Positions 48,701 to 57,294 of a stretch of 64,000 bases of DNA are shown here, one piece after another. Source of the DNA: an uncultured Tenacibaculum sp. Its GTDB lineage: Bacteria > Bacteroidota > Bacteroidia > Flavobacteriales > Flavobacteriaceae. Each line of letters starts with the position of its first letter. Within the stretch, counting starts at the first letter, position 1. Location of the stretch: the NCBI GenBank assembly GCA_947497895.1, contig CANMIL010000003.1, positions 62,001 through 126,000 of the forward strand, written 5' to 3'. The position numbers and the translations under genes were made by a program. The notes beneath the pieces are model-generated. The model ran no database searches, was not told the origin of the DNA, and saw only the letters and a list, made by a program, of their open reading frames with translations.

Positions 48701-48968
48701 TATTGATAAACAGTTTGTTCTTCACTTGATTACCTGACAGAAAAACATCGAGCAAACCATCATTATTAATATCACCTAAGGCAACACCTCCTCCGTTGTA
48801 GAAGTATAGATACTCTAGAATGTTAACCTCATCGGTTTCTGTTAAGGTGTTTACAAAAGTTAATCCGGTATCTTTGGAAGATGGTGTTTTAAACAATAAC
48901 TCTCCTTCTTTTGCACATCCAAAAAATAGTAGGACAACTCCTAATATGATTAAACTATACTTATTCAT
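45720..48968 (-). CDS. FG-GAP/VCBS repeat protein with ASPIC/UnbV domain (CRTAC1-like), lipoprotein
   Basis: Start moved to 48968 (MNKYSLIILGVVLLFFGCAKEG). Repeated GDINNDGLLDVFLSG / DLDNDGDLDLVVSN; UnbV region YSYSKGKLQFKELYTVRGFQASSEPVVHFGYG. Confidence 0.92.
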   Translation of the reverse strand: MNKYSLIILGVVLLFFGCAKEGELLFKTPSSKDTGLTFVNTLTETDEVNILEYLYFYNGGGVALGDINNDGLLDVFLSGNQVKNKLFINKGNLNFEDITEKAGVEGESSWNTGAVMGDVNGDGLLDIYVCAVVGVNGFYGYNELYINNGDETFTESAKQYKLDFDSYSSSAAFLDYDLDGDLDIYLLNHAIHTPESFGKAELRNKRNYQTGDKLLRNDGGTFTDVSKEAGIYGGINGYGLGVTISDFNQDGYPDIYVGNDFHEDDYYYLNNGDGTFTERLKEYFGHTSRFSMGNDVADINHDGYPDIISLDMLPEDETVLKTSEGDDNVQVQKMRINNFGYHYQFTRNMLYVNQGNSPYLETALLSGVSATDWSWSSLFADYDQDGEQDLFISNGIPKRPNDLDYIKFVSSDQIQSKIDNTKLVDKEALEMMPSGVVENYIFKGVKDLKFEDKSRVWIPNQKSVSGATAMGDLDNDGDLDLVVSNLNEEVAIYVNQTNEKANYLQVSFKYPKPNPFGIGTKVYSYSKGKLQFKELYTVRGFQASSEPVVHFGYGQEQKIDSLKIVWPNKTYQVLKNVSVNQRLEISPENTIAVKVDSTKTKATALFKKVENNLGIDFKHVEDNYVDFTRQKLIPYQVSDRGPATAVGDLNNDGKNDIYFGGSKFKAGKIYVQKDTCFVEEQMTSLTEDLKKEDVVAVISDFNNDKKEDLILGTGGGDFFKKMKPLLDGYYQQTENGFTKQSFPEFFENASVIEPCDYDKDGDMDLFIGSNSVSNDFGAMPNSYILKNTNGQFALLEKQPFQNAGMITDAIWDDFDSDGNMDLIVVGEWMNPKFFKNVNGSFQEEKKLTELKGLWQQIAPFDIDNDGDTDYLLGNWGTNSKFRASTEHPLRMYYSDFDKNGSTETIVCNYKDGEYYPLLGLDELVSQIVSLRKKFTTYKSFAGKPIEDLFERSALKKADILEVHTLASGYLKNEGGSFAFVPFQSELQVSPISSFLEYDFDQNGKNEVLLGGNYFGVSPFHGRFDSFPGAMIYDENKIVLGNTLGLDFSRKAVKNLQIISLNKVSYLLTTINNDRAQVYKLTK

Positions 48969-51900
48969 TAATAGAGAATATTTTTGGAGTATCATTATTA
49001 ACAGCGGCAATGATAAAAGCTTTCCCATTTTTATCATTAATGGTTTTTAAATGCTTTACCTCGTTTTTAATAACGAAACCGCTCTTATTATAATCTTGCC
49101 AAGAAAAACCAAGCTTACCATCACCCAATAAAACACTTCCATAATTAGCGTCTAACCTTGAATATTGAGGCTTGAACTCGAAATTATTTCCAGCCGTTAA
49201 AATATCGATATTGCCGTCATTGTTTAGGTCTTTACAAATGATGTCACATACACAAGAAAACTGAACATTACTTGGTAACTTCTGAATACTGAATTTACCT
49301 CCTCCATCGTTAACTGCAATAACTGTTTCAGAAATTGACATTTTTTTCATGATGGATTTATCGAATATTTCCTTTGGGAATAATTGATCAATAGATTTAC
49401 CAGCATATTCAGAAGCCTTTAAATTTTGCTTCTTAAGTGATACTAATTGAGCCGTTAACTCCTTTTTCATGTGAACAGGATAATCTTTCCCGTCTTTTTG
49501 TTTTGTCAAAATCTGCTCGATCGTTCCGTTATTGTCAAAATCATTAATCCATAGTTTTAACGGAGCATCTTCGGATGTTTCATGAAACGTATTGCTCCCC
49601 TGATTTCCGAAAACAAAATCTAAATCACCATCGTTGTCTAAATCGACAGCTTCAAGTGCATTCCACATGCCGAACAAATTATCTAAAGACGTTTCTTGTT
49701 TGATTAAACGCCTTCCATTGTTCTTGAATATTTTAGGAGTATCCCACTCTGATGTAGTTACTAAATCCTTGATATTATCTCCATCTGTATCTACCCAAAC
49801 AGCACTTGTAATCATCCCTGCATTTCGAACATCGTAAGCAACTTTTTCGGTAACTTCTTCAAAAGTTCCGTCACCATTATTCTCTAAAAATTGATGATTC
49901 GGATTCACACCATAGGTACCAACAACACTTCGAGCCCCTACAAATACATCTATATCTCCATCATTATCAAAATCGGTCGGAGCAATTACAGAAATATTTC
50001 TTCTCAGAGAAGGCAATGGTTGTGTTGCACTAAAATTTCCTCTACCATCGTTTAGATATAATCGAACATTGTAATCTTTTGCTTGCCCAACTTCATTTCC
50101 ACCTGATCCTATCATCAAATCCACAAAGCCATCACCGTTTGCATCGAAAAAACTTGCCGCAGTATCTTCAAAAAGCGCATCCGTTTCAAATGCCTTTTGA
50201 CTTGATTTCTTTGTTTTCCCTGCTCCAAGGTTTAGATATAAAGTTCCTGCTTGCTTCTTTCCACCACCAATATAAAAGTCTTCATTCCCGTCGTTATTCA
50301 CATCGCCAACCGCAAGTGCAGGTCCTTCTTGTGAAAGCATTTTATTAATCAATCCTTCATAATCAAAATCTGAATAATTATTTTCAACATGCTTTTCTAG
50401 CTTTGTATTCGTAACCTCTGTGATTAAGGTTTTTTCTTCTTTTTTGTTAAACAGTTTTTGAACTTCTGTTGCGTCAGTTTGCTTTAATGATAATGTAGTA
50501 TTCACATCAAGATTTGTAAACAATTGTGTTTTATCATCTGGCCATATGACTCTTAAGGAATCAATCTTTTTTGCTTTTCCTAAACCAATCGTCATTGCAT
50601 AGTCCATTGAAGATTGAAAACCTCTTGAAGGAATTAGTTCTTGTAAATAAACTTTATCGTCATAGTACAACTTTACCGTACTTCCAATAGCGAATTTATT
50701 TACTGGTTTCCCTTCAAGTTTTAATTTTATATGATTGTTTTCAGTTAATGCATCTGTATTATTCTTGTAAACAAAAGTTTCCATGTTTACGTTGTTAACA
50801 ATCAAATCAAGATCGCCATCGTTATCTAAATCTCCATAAGCAACTCCATTAGACATACTTGGAATTTCGAAACCCCACTCTTTATTTGCATTCTTAAATG
50901 TTATGTCTCCATTATTTTTAAAAGCATAATTGGGCTGTGGCTTTACTGGCATTTTATTGATGATAGAATCTATGGCTTGTTTTCTACCTGTTAATGCCAT
51001 TTTTTGAATGATTTCATTCGCGAAAAAATCAACGAAGTCTAGATCGGTTAAATCATGATTAATACCGTTGGTTACGAAGATGTCTCTGTAACCATCATTA
51101 TCCATATCGAATAAAAGACCTGCCCAACTCCAATCTGTTTTTGCCACTCCGCTGAAGTAGGCTATTTCTGAGAAAGTTTGATTTCCATTGTTTAATTGTA
51201 AAGTATTTTGAATGTATTGTTGTGAAAAATCTTTACTCTGTTTTAGTTTAAAGACATTATAGTTTTCAAATTCCATTACGGACTTTATTCTCTGTTCCGC
51301 TTCTGGGAGCATGTCAGTAATAAATACGTCTGCATTTCCATCGTTATTAATATCTGCGATATCAACTCCCATGGCAGATAAACTTAAATGCGACATCCAA
51401 TTTTTAATATCTTCTTTGAATGTTCCATCTTGATTGTTTAAATACAGATAATCCCTCTCATAAAAATCGTTAGAAACATAAATATCAGGATATAAATCGC
51501 CATTAATATCGGTAATCATAACGCCAAGACCGAAACCAATTAAGCTTCCATAAATACCTGCTTCTTCACTTACGTCAACAAACTTGCCTCCATCATTTCG
51601 TAAAAGCATATCACCCACTCCTCTAAAAATATGCGGAACATTTTCCCAATCCTGTGCGCGTTTTTCACGCTGTTCAGCATACCCCAAACTACTTACAGGA
51701 ATATTACTATTATTTAAAATATAAGCATCAAGATCGCCATCCTTATCATAATCGAAAAAAGAAGCATGCGTAGAAAAACCTGTTTTCGCCAAATTGTATT
51801 CGGCTGCTTTTTCAGTAAAGGTTAGATCACCATTGTTTATGTATAAATCATTATCGTGATTGTTTCCTTTTAAATTTCCTGCATTGCTTACATAGATATC

Positions 51901-52296
51901 CAGCAAACCATCTTGATTAATATCAACCATTACAACACCTGTAGACCAAGGCTTGTTTCCTTCAATACCAGCACTTGCTGAAATATCTTCAAATTGCCAA
52001 TTCCCTTTATTTAAATAAAGTTTATTGGCTACCATGTTTCCAGTTAAATAAATATCAGGAAGACCATCATTATTAATATCACCAATAGCAACTCCTCCAC
52101 CATTATAAAAGTTTCTATACTTGAAAATGTTGAAGTCTTTTTGGTTTTTAACATTATTCATAAAATCTATTCCCGTCTTTTCAGATGGTAGTAGCGTAAA
52201 TAATGTTTTGTTTTGTGTCTCGTCCTTTTTTTCATTTTTACTACAGGAACATAGAAAAATGCATGCAACAAGGGTTAAAGCGATTTTGTTTAGCAT
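48961..52296 (-). CDS. FG-GAP/VCBS repeat protein with ASPIC/UnbV domain (CRTAC1-like), lipoprotein
   Basis: MLNKIALTLVACIFLCSCSKN; GDINNDGLPDIYLTGN repeats; LQELIPSRGFQSSMDYAMTIGLG. Confidence 0.92.
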   Translation of the reverse strand: MLNKIALTLVACIFLCSCSKNEKKDETQNKTLFTLLPSEKTGIDFMNNVKNQKDFNIFKYRNFYNGGGVAIGDINNDGLPDIYLTGNMVANKLYLNKGNWQFEDISASAGIEGNKPWSTGVVMVDINQDGLLDIYVSNAGNLKGNNHDNDLYINNGDLTFTEKAAEYNLAKTGFSTHASFFDYDKDGDLDAYILNNSNIPVSSLGYAEQREKRAQDWENVPHIFRGVGDMLLRNDGGKFVDVSEEAGIYGSLIGFGLGVMITDINGDLYPDIYVSNDFYERDYLYLNNQDGTFKEDIKNWMSHLSLSAMGVDIADINNDGNADVFITDMLPEAEQRIKSVMEFENYNVFKLKQSKDFSQQYIQNTLQLNNGNQTFSEIAYFSGVAKTDWSWAGLLFDMDNDGYRDIFVTNGINHDLTDLDFVDFFANEIIQKMALTGRKQAIDSIINKMPVKPQPNYAFKNNGDITFKNANKEWGFEIPSMSNGVAYGDLDNDGDLDLIVNNVNMETFVYKNNTDALTENNHIKLKLEGKPVNKFAIGSTVKLYYDDKVYLQELIPSRGFQSSMDYAMTIGLGKAKKIDSLRVIWPDDKTQLFTNLDVNTTLSLKQTDATEVQKLFNKKEEKTLITEVTNTKLEKHVENNYSDFDYEGLINKMLSQEGPALAVGDVNNDGNEDFYIGGGKKQAGTLYLNLGAGKTKKSSQKAFETDALFEDTAASFFDANGDGFVDLMIGSGGNEVGQAKDYNVRLYLNDGRGNFSATQPLPSLRRNISVIAPTDFDNDGDIDVFVGARSVVGTYGVNPNHQFLENNGDGTFEEVTEKVAYDVRNAGMITSAVWVDTDGDNIKDLVTTSEWDTPKIFKNNGRRLIKQETSLDNLFGMWNALEAVDLDNDGDLDFVFGNQGSNTFHETSEDAPLKLWINDFDNNGTIEQILTKQKDGKDYPVHMKKELTAQLVSLKKQNLKASEYAGKSIDQLFPKEIFDKSIMKKMSISETVIAVNDGGGKFSIQKLPSNVQFSCVCDIICKDLNNDGNIDILTAGNNFEFKPQYSRLDANYGSVLLGDGKLGFSWQDYNKSGFVIKNEVKHLKTINDKNGKAFIIAAVNNDTPKIFSINE

Positions 52297-52302
52297 AAAA
52301 GT

Positions 52303-55300
52303 TTAGTCATTTATTTTTAAAAAGACAGGAGAATCATTATTCCTAGAAATCAAGAAATAATGGTCATCCTTAATTTTTATTTTATCAATATTTCGAGCAT
52401 CTCCTGCCACATTAAATTTATGATTTAATTCTTCTTTAAAAAAGCCATTTTTATCATTCATTAAAATTACACCATGTAAAGCGTCAAGCTTACCCAACTG
52501 GGTATTAACATGATAATTATTCCCAACCAAGAACACATCCAAAAACCCGTCTTTATTGAAGTCTTGAACTTCAATAGCATTCACAGAAGAAATTTGAGCA
52601 AAGAATGGGAGCTTGTGTGTTTTAAAAGAACCATCTCCTTTATTTTCAAAATAGCAACTGGCTAATTCAAAAACTTGTTTTTTCTCTGCTTCTTTAATCT
52701 TAACTTTAGAAAACAAGTCATCAAAATTCGCCTGAGCGAAGTCTTTATAATACAAGTATTTCTTATTTAAAAAAGGTAACTGAGAAGCCAATATATCTTT
52801 TGAAACAAGCACTGTTTCCTTCCCGTCATGATAATGAGTAATTACTGGATCCACTTTTTTGTTGTCATCAAAATCATTTCTGTAAAGAGTAATAGGTTCA
52901 TTTATTGAAGGTTTTAACCTTGTATTTAGTCCCCAATTACCAGCAATAATATCTGTATCTCCATCATTATCAAAGTCGGCTACTTTTACTGTATTCCACC
53001 AACCGCGAGATTGATCGAATCCATTTTGATTTTGAAGTGTTAGTTTTTTACCATCATTTAAAAAGATACTCACAGGCATCCATTTCCCAACAACAATGGC
53101 ATCTAAAAAAGAATCTTGGTTTATATCTACCCACTGAATTTCTTGAACATTTCCTATATTCTGAAACTGAGTACTCATTTCACTCGTAACATCTTGAAAA
53201 TTACCTGAGCCATTATTTTTATAAATAAACTGCTTAGGCGTTTTTCCAAATTCCCAAGGGATAAGATTTGAAGTAAAACAAACGTCTTGATCTCCATCAT
53301 TATCAATATCAATCGCTTGAACAGAAGATGCATTCAACTCTAACCCTCTAAACTGTTTCGTATCTTCGATAAATACTCCCTGATTATTTATATATAAACT
53401 AGGTTGTAAAGGTTTACCTTTTCTAAATTCGTTTCCTCCACTAACTACAAGTAAGTCTTTATATCCATCGTTATTTGCATTAAAAAAGATTACTTTAACA
53501 TCTTCACTTTTGGCATTCTTTTCAAAAATAGAATCTTGAGAGGAAGTAAAACTTCCATCTAAATTTTGAAGAAATATTTTGCTTGATTGTAGTTTTCCTC
53601 CACAAATAAAGAGATCTTCTGTACCATCGTTATTGACATCTGCGATGGCTGCATCCGGTCCCAGATTGGTACTTGCGTAAGGAATTAAAGGATCTCTATT
53701 AAATTCAATAGATTGTGAGTCATTATGCTTGAACTCCAGTAATGAATCGCGACTTACTAAAAATGGTTTTTCAAACTTTAAACTTTCAATCGAATCGCTC
53801 TGAACTGCATCCTTTTCAAAGAATTTAATAGTTTGATTGGTTTTTATATTCTTAATTGTTTGAGAAAACCCATTACCCCAAATTACCTTCAATGAATCGA
53901 TTATTTTGTTTTCTCCTAATCCTAAATGAATCTTTGGCTCTGAAGCTGAAAGATACCCTTTGGTTGTATAATTTTCCTCAGTAATTATTTTATCTCCGAG
54001 ATAAGCCTTCACTTTTGCTCCGATACCATAGGTGTTTTTAGAAGAACCTTTAAATTCCACTTTAAGATAGTTATTACCTGATATTGACTTTGTGGTATTT
54101 TTGAGTAAATAGGCTTCTTCGTTTACATTATTAATCACCAAATCTAGATCACCATCGTTATCTAAATCCACTGCAACACCTCCATTACTAAAAGAACTTT
54201 TATGATTCACCCAATTATCCGTAACATTTTCAAACCTTCTATCTCCCTTGTTTTTGTAAACATAATTCTTAACTTTCTTTTCAGGTATTTTTTTTGATAA
54301 CTCAACATTCCTTTGAGAGTTTTCAGTTGCTAATTGTTTTTGGATTTCATTATCAGAAATAAAGTTAATAAAGTCCATATCGTTTGTTGCGCCTAAAATA
54401 CCATTGGTGATATACAAATCCTTAAAGCCATCATTATCAAAATCACTAACAATAGGACACCAAGACCATTCCGTCGCAGCAATACCGCTTAAATAAGCAG
54501 TTTCGCTAAAAGTAGAATTCCCATTATTATAGTGTAATGTATTTTGCATAAACTGTGGAGTATACCCGTTTTTTAAATAATACTCATAGGTTTGGTATGG
54601 ATATTCTAGCCCTGAGGTTTTATATGTTTTCAAGTCTTCTGGAAGCATGTCAAGAGAAATAATATCCAAAGCTTCATTATTGTCTAAATCTGCCAAAGCA
54701 TTCCCCATAGAATAATGAGAAGTGTGTCCTAGTTTTGTTTTATTTTGAGAAATAACCTCTTTAAAAGTTTTGTTCTGATTATTCAAATAGAGATAATCGT
54801 TCTCAAAAAAATCGTTCCCTACATAAATGTCTGGATAACCATCATTATTAAGGTCTCCTACCGAGACCCCAAGTCCGTATCCAATTTTACCTTGAAAAAT
54901 CCCTGCATTCGATGATACATCAACATATTTACCCTCAATATTTTCAAAAAGCTTATCTCCAGAAACTTTATCGATTGTTTTCCTAGAACTACCTCGATTA
55001 TAGTTGCTATTGGGATATAAGGAATGATTCAATAGAAACATATCCAAATCTCCATCTCTATCGTAATCAAAAAAAACCGATTGTGTAGCTAAAGACTCAA
55101 TATCCAAATTGTAAAAAGAAGCTTCTTCCTTAAAAAAAGGAATACCATTTTCATTAATACCTTGATTAACGAATAATAAATTCCTTCCTTTGATTGAAAG
55201 GTGCTTTCCTATTTTACAAACATAAATATCAAGAAGACCATCACTATTTATATCAACAGTAGTCACTCCAGTAGTCCAAGGAGCGTCATTCTTTATGCCA

Positions 55301-55599
55301 GATTTTTCAGTTATATCTTCGAACCTGAAATCACCTAAGTTCAAGTAAAACTTATCTGAAAACTGATTACTTACAAAGTACAAATCGGGAAGTCCGTCAT
55401 TATTAAAATCGCCAGAAGCTACTCCTGCGCCATTGTAGAAATAGAGATAATTTAAAATATTTAAATTCTTGCTATTTTCAATATTGTTTTGAAAATCAAT
55501 ATTTGTTTCGCTACTGGTTAAAGCAGTAAATAAAGTACTTTCTTTTTTACAAGAGAGTAGTAGTAAAAACAATAAACTAAACAGCAAAAAACTTTTCAT
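52303..55599 (-). CDS. FG-GAP/VCBS repeat protein with ASPIC/UnbV domain (CRTAC1-like), lipoprotein
   Basis: Start moved to 55599 (MKSFLLFSLLFLLLLSCKKES); SGDFNNDGLPDLYFVSN repeats; TTKGYLSASEPKIHLGLG. Confidence 0.92.
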   Translation of the reverse strand: MKSFLLFSLLFLLLLSCKKESTLFTALTSSETNIDFQNNIENSKNLNILNYLYFYNGAGVASGDFNNDGLPDLYFVSNQFSDKFYLNLGDFRFEDITEKSGIKNDAPWTTGVTTVDINSDGLLDIYVCKIGKHLSIKGRNLLFVNQGINENGIPFFKEEASFYNLDIESLATQSVFFDYDRDGDLDMFLLNHSLYPNSNYNRGSSRKTIDKVSGDKLFENIEGKYVDVSSNAGIFQGKIGYGLGVSVGDLNNDGYPDIYVGNDFFENDYLYLNNQNKTFKEVISQNKTKLGHTSHYSMGNALADLDNNEALDIISLDMLPEDLKTYKTSGLEYPYQTYEYYLKNGYTPQFMQNTLHYNNGNSTFSETAYLSGIAATEWSWCPIVSDFDNDGFKDLYITNGILGATNDMDFINFISDNEIQKQLATENSQRNVELSKKIPEKKVKNYVYKNKGDRRFENVTDNWVNHKSSFSNGGVAVDLDNDGDLDLVINNVNEEAYLLKNTTKSISGNNYLKVEFKGSSKNTYGIGAKVKAYLGDKIITEENYTTKGYLSASEPKIHLGLGENKIIDSLKVIWGNGFSQTIKNIKTNQTIKFFEKDAVQSDSIESLKFEKPFLVSRDSLLEFKHNDSQSIEFNRDPLIPYASTNLGPDAAIADVNNDGTEDLFICGGKLQSSKIFLQNLDGSFTSSQDSIFEKNAKSEDVKVIFFNANNDGYKDLLVVSGGNEFRKGKPLQPSLYINNQGVFIEDTKQFRGLELNASSVQAIDIDNDGDQDVCFTSNLIPWEFGKTPKQFIYKNNGSGNFQDVTSEMSTQFQNIGNVQEIQWVDINQDSFLDAIVVGKWMPVSIFLNDGKKLTLQNQNGFDQSRGWWNTVKVADFDNDGDTDIIAGNWGLNTRLKPSINEPITLYRNDFDDNKKVDPVITHYHDGKETVLVSKDILASQLPFLNKKYLYYKDFAQANFDDLFSKVKIKEAEKKQVFELASCYFENKGDGSFKTHKLPFFAQISSVNAIEVQDFNKDGFLDVFLVGNNYHVNTQLGKLDALHGVILMNDKNGFFKEELNHKFNVAGDARNIDKIKIKDDHYFLISRNNDSPVFLKIND

Positions 55600-55643
55600 A
55601 ATTGGAAAATATATGAAGTTTTTCAACAAGTAAAATTTAAAAA

Positions 55644-55671
55644 ATTAAAGAGGGAGTACTCCCTCTTTAAT
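55644..55671 (-). terminator. Intra-operon hairpin/attenuator downstream of susD
   Basis: Perfect 28-bp palindrome ATTAAAGAGGGAGT/ACTCCCTCTTTAAT; on the minus strand followed by a T-rich tract (TTTTTT). Confidence 0.7.
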
Positions 55672-55693
55672 ATCATATTAATTATTCAAACAA

Positions 55694-57280
55694 CTAATAT
55701 CCAGGATTCTGAGTTAAGTTCGGATTTAAAATAATTTGTGATGCTGGAATTGGGAAAAGTTGACGATCGGCATTACCAATAGCACTAGGATCTTTAAACT
55801 CCCAGTTTCTAGTATATTGCCCAAATCTAATCAAATCGTTACGTCTCCAAAACTCCATATATAATTCACGACCTCTTTCATCGATTAAATCTTGTTCTGT
55901 AACACTTGCTATAGTAGCAGCTCCTCTCATCGTTCTTAAAGTATTAATCATTGCTGTTGGATCTCCTCCTGAACGCATCATAGCTTCAGCTTTCATTAAA
56001 TAAGCATCGGCATATCTAAAAAATATTTCATGTTCTGTAAATCCACCATAACGAGGATTGTACTTCATCATTCTAATACCAGTAACCTCGTTATTATCAA
56101 TTAAACTAGGTTGTCCAGTTGCAGTACTTGTAAATTCTCGTGTGAATGACAATGGGGCTCCCGCTCTATCCTCTAGTGGTGTTCCATCCAAATCATATTG
56201 CTGACCAATTAAGAAACCAAAACCAACGTTTGACCCTTCCGTCATACTTCCATCTCCACTTGGTGGAACACCTCCACGACGCTCTTCTTGACCATCTATA
56301 GCCATTCCTGATGCATCATAACGGTTATTGTTAGCATCACCTTCAAATAAGTCATAATATTCGGCAAGAGTACTAAATCCATTCCAACCACCACCACCTG
56401 CAGTTGTTGAGTTATAGTGTAATCCATTAAATATTCTATTACCAACTCCTGTATTTATATACCAAATGGTTTCAGTATCAGGCGTATTTCTAAAAATATC
56501 GAAGTACCCCGATTGAAGAGCAAAACCAGTATTTGTAATATCATCCACCAATGATATCACTCTAGTCATATCTGCTGCATCCGCAGAACCTGATTTAGTG
56601 TAAATGTGTTTGTTTAAAAGAACTTTTGCTAAAAGATAACGGGCAGCATCTTTTGTTGCTCGAACATTATCACCACTTACAGTCGCTGCAGGTAATCCTG
56701 AAATAGCAGCTTCTAAATCAGTAACAATAAAATTTACAGCATCTGCCCCAGTAAATACATCTGGATCTGCAATTGGATCAGCCTTTGTATCCCTGAAAGG
56801 AATTTGCCCAAAATTGTCTAAAATCATAAACATAGCTAATCCTCTCAAGAAATGTGCATGGGCCTTCACTTCTGCGGAAGGGGCCGAACGATCATCAATT
56901 ACCCTACTTCCTGATAGTTGTAATTGATTCCATTGATTCCAAACATTCGTGATAAATGCATGATCAGGAGTCCATGAATGTTGATGTAATTGCCTCCAAA
57001 TACCATTATCTCCCCAGTCAGAACCTCTGGTCGGAATTAACAAAGCATCTGTTGTTACTTCACTTAAAGCGAAAGTATTCGCTTGATCACCTATATAACC
57101 TCTAATTTGATTATACATATCATCCACCTGTGCACTCGACTCACTACTATCTAAACCATCAAAAGCCTCACCCAAAATAGAATCCGTCTGCTCTACCTCT
57201 AAATCTGTACAAGCCATGGTGAATATCAAAGAAATTGACATCAATATTGCACCTACTCTATATAATATTTTATTTTCCAT
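55694..57280 (-). CDS. SusD/RagB family nutrient-binding outer membrane lipoprotein
   Basis: ATKDAARYLLAKVLLNKHIY; EIFFRYADAYLMKAEAMMRSGG; ERGRELYMEFWRRNDLIRFGQY. Confidence 0.95.
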   Translation of the reverse strand: MENKILYRVGAILMSISLIFTMACTDLEVEQTDSILGEAFDGLDSSESSAQVDDMYNQIRGYIGDQANTFALSEVTTDALLIPTRGSDWGDNGIWRQLHQHSWTPDHAFITNVWNQWNQLQLSGSRVIDDRSAPSAEVKAHAHFLRGLAMFMILDNFGQIPFRDTKADPIADPDVFTGADAVNFIVTDLEAAISGLPAATVSGDNVRATKDAARYLLAKVLLNKHIYTKSGSADAADMTRVISLVDDITNTGFALQSGYFDIFRNTPDTETIWYINTGVGNRIFNGLHYNSTTAGGGGWNGFSTLAEYYDLFEGDANNNRYDASGMAIDGQEERRGGVPPSGDGSMTEGSNVGFGFLIGQQYDLDGTPLEDRAGAPLSFTREFTSTATGQPSLIDNNEVTGIRMMKYNPRYGGFTEHEIFFRYADAYLMKAEAMMRSGGDPTAMINTLRTMRGAATIASVTEQDLIDERGRELYMEFWRRNDLIRFGQYTRNWEFKDPSAIGNADRQLFPIPASQIILNPNLTQNPGY

Positions 57281-57294
57281 TTTTCTATAATATT

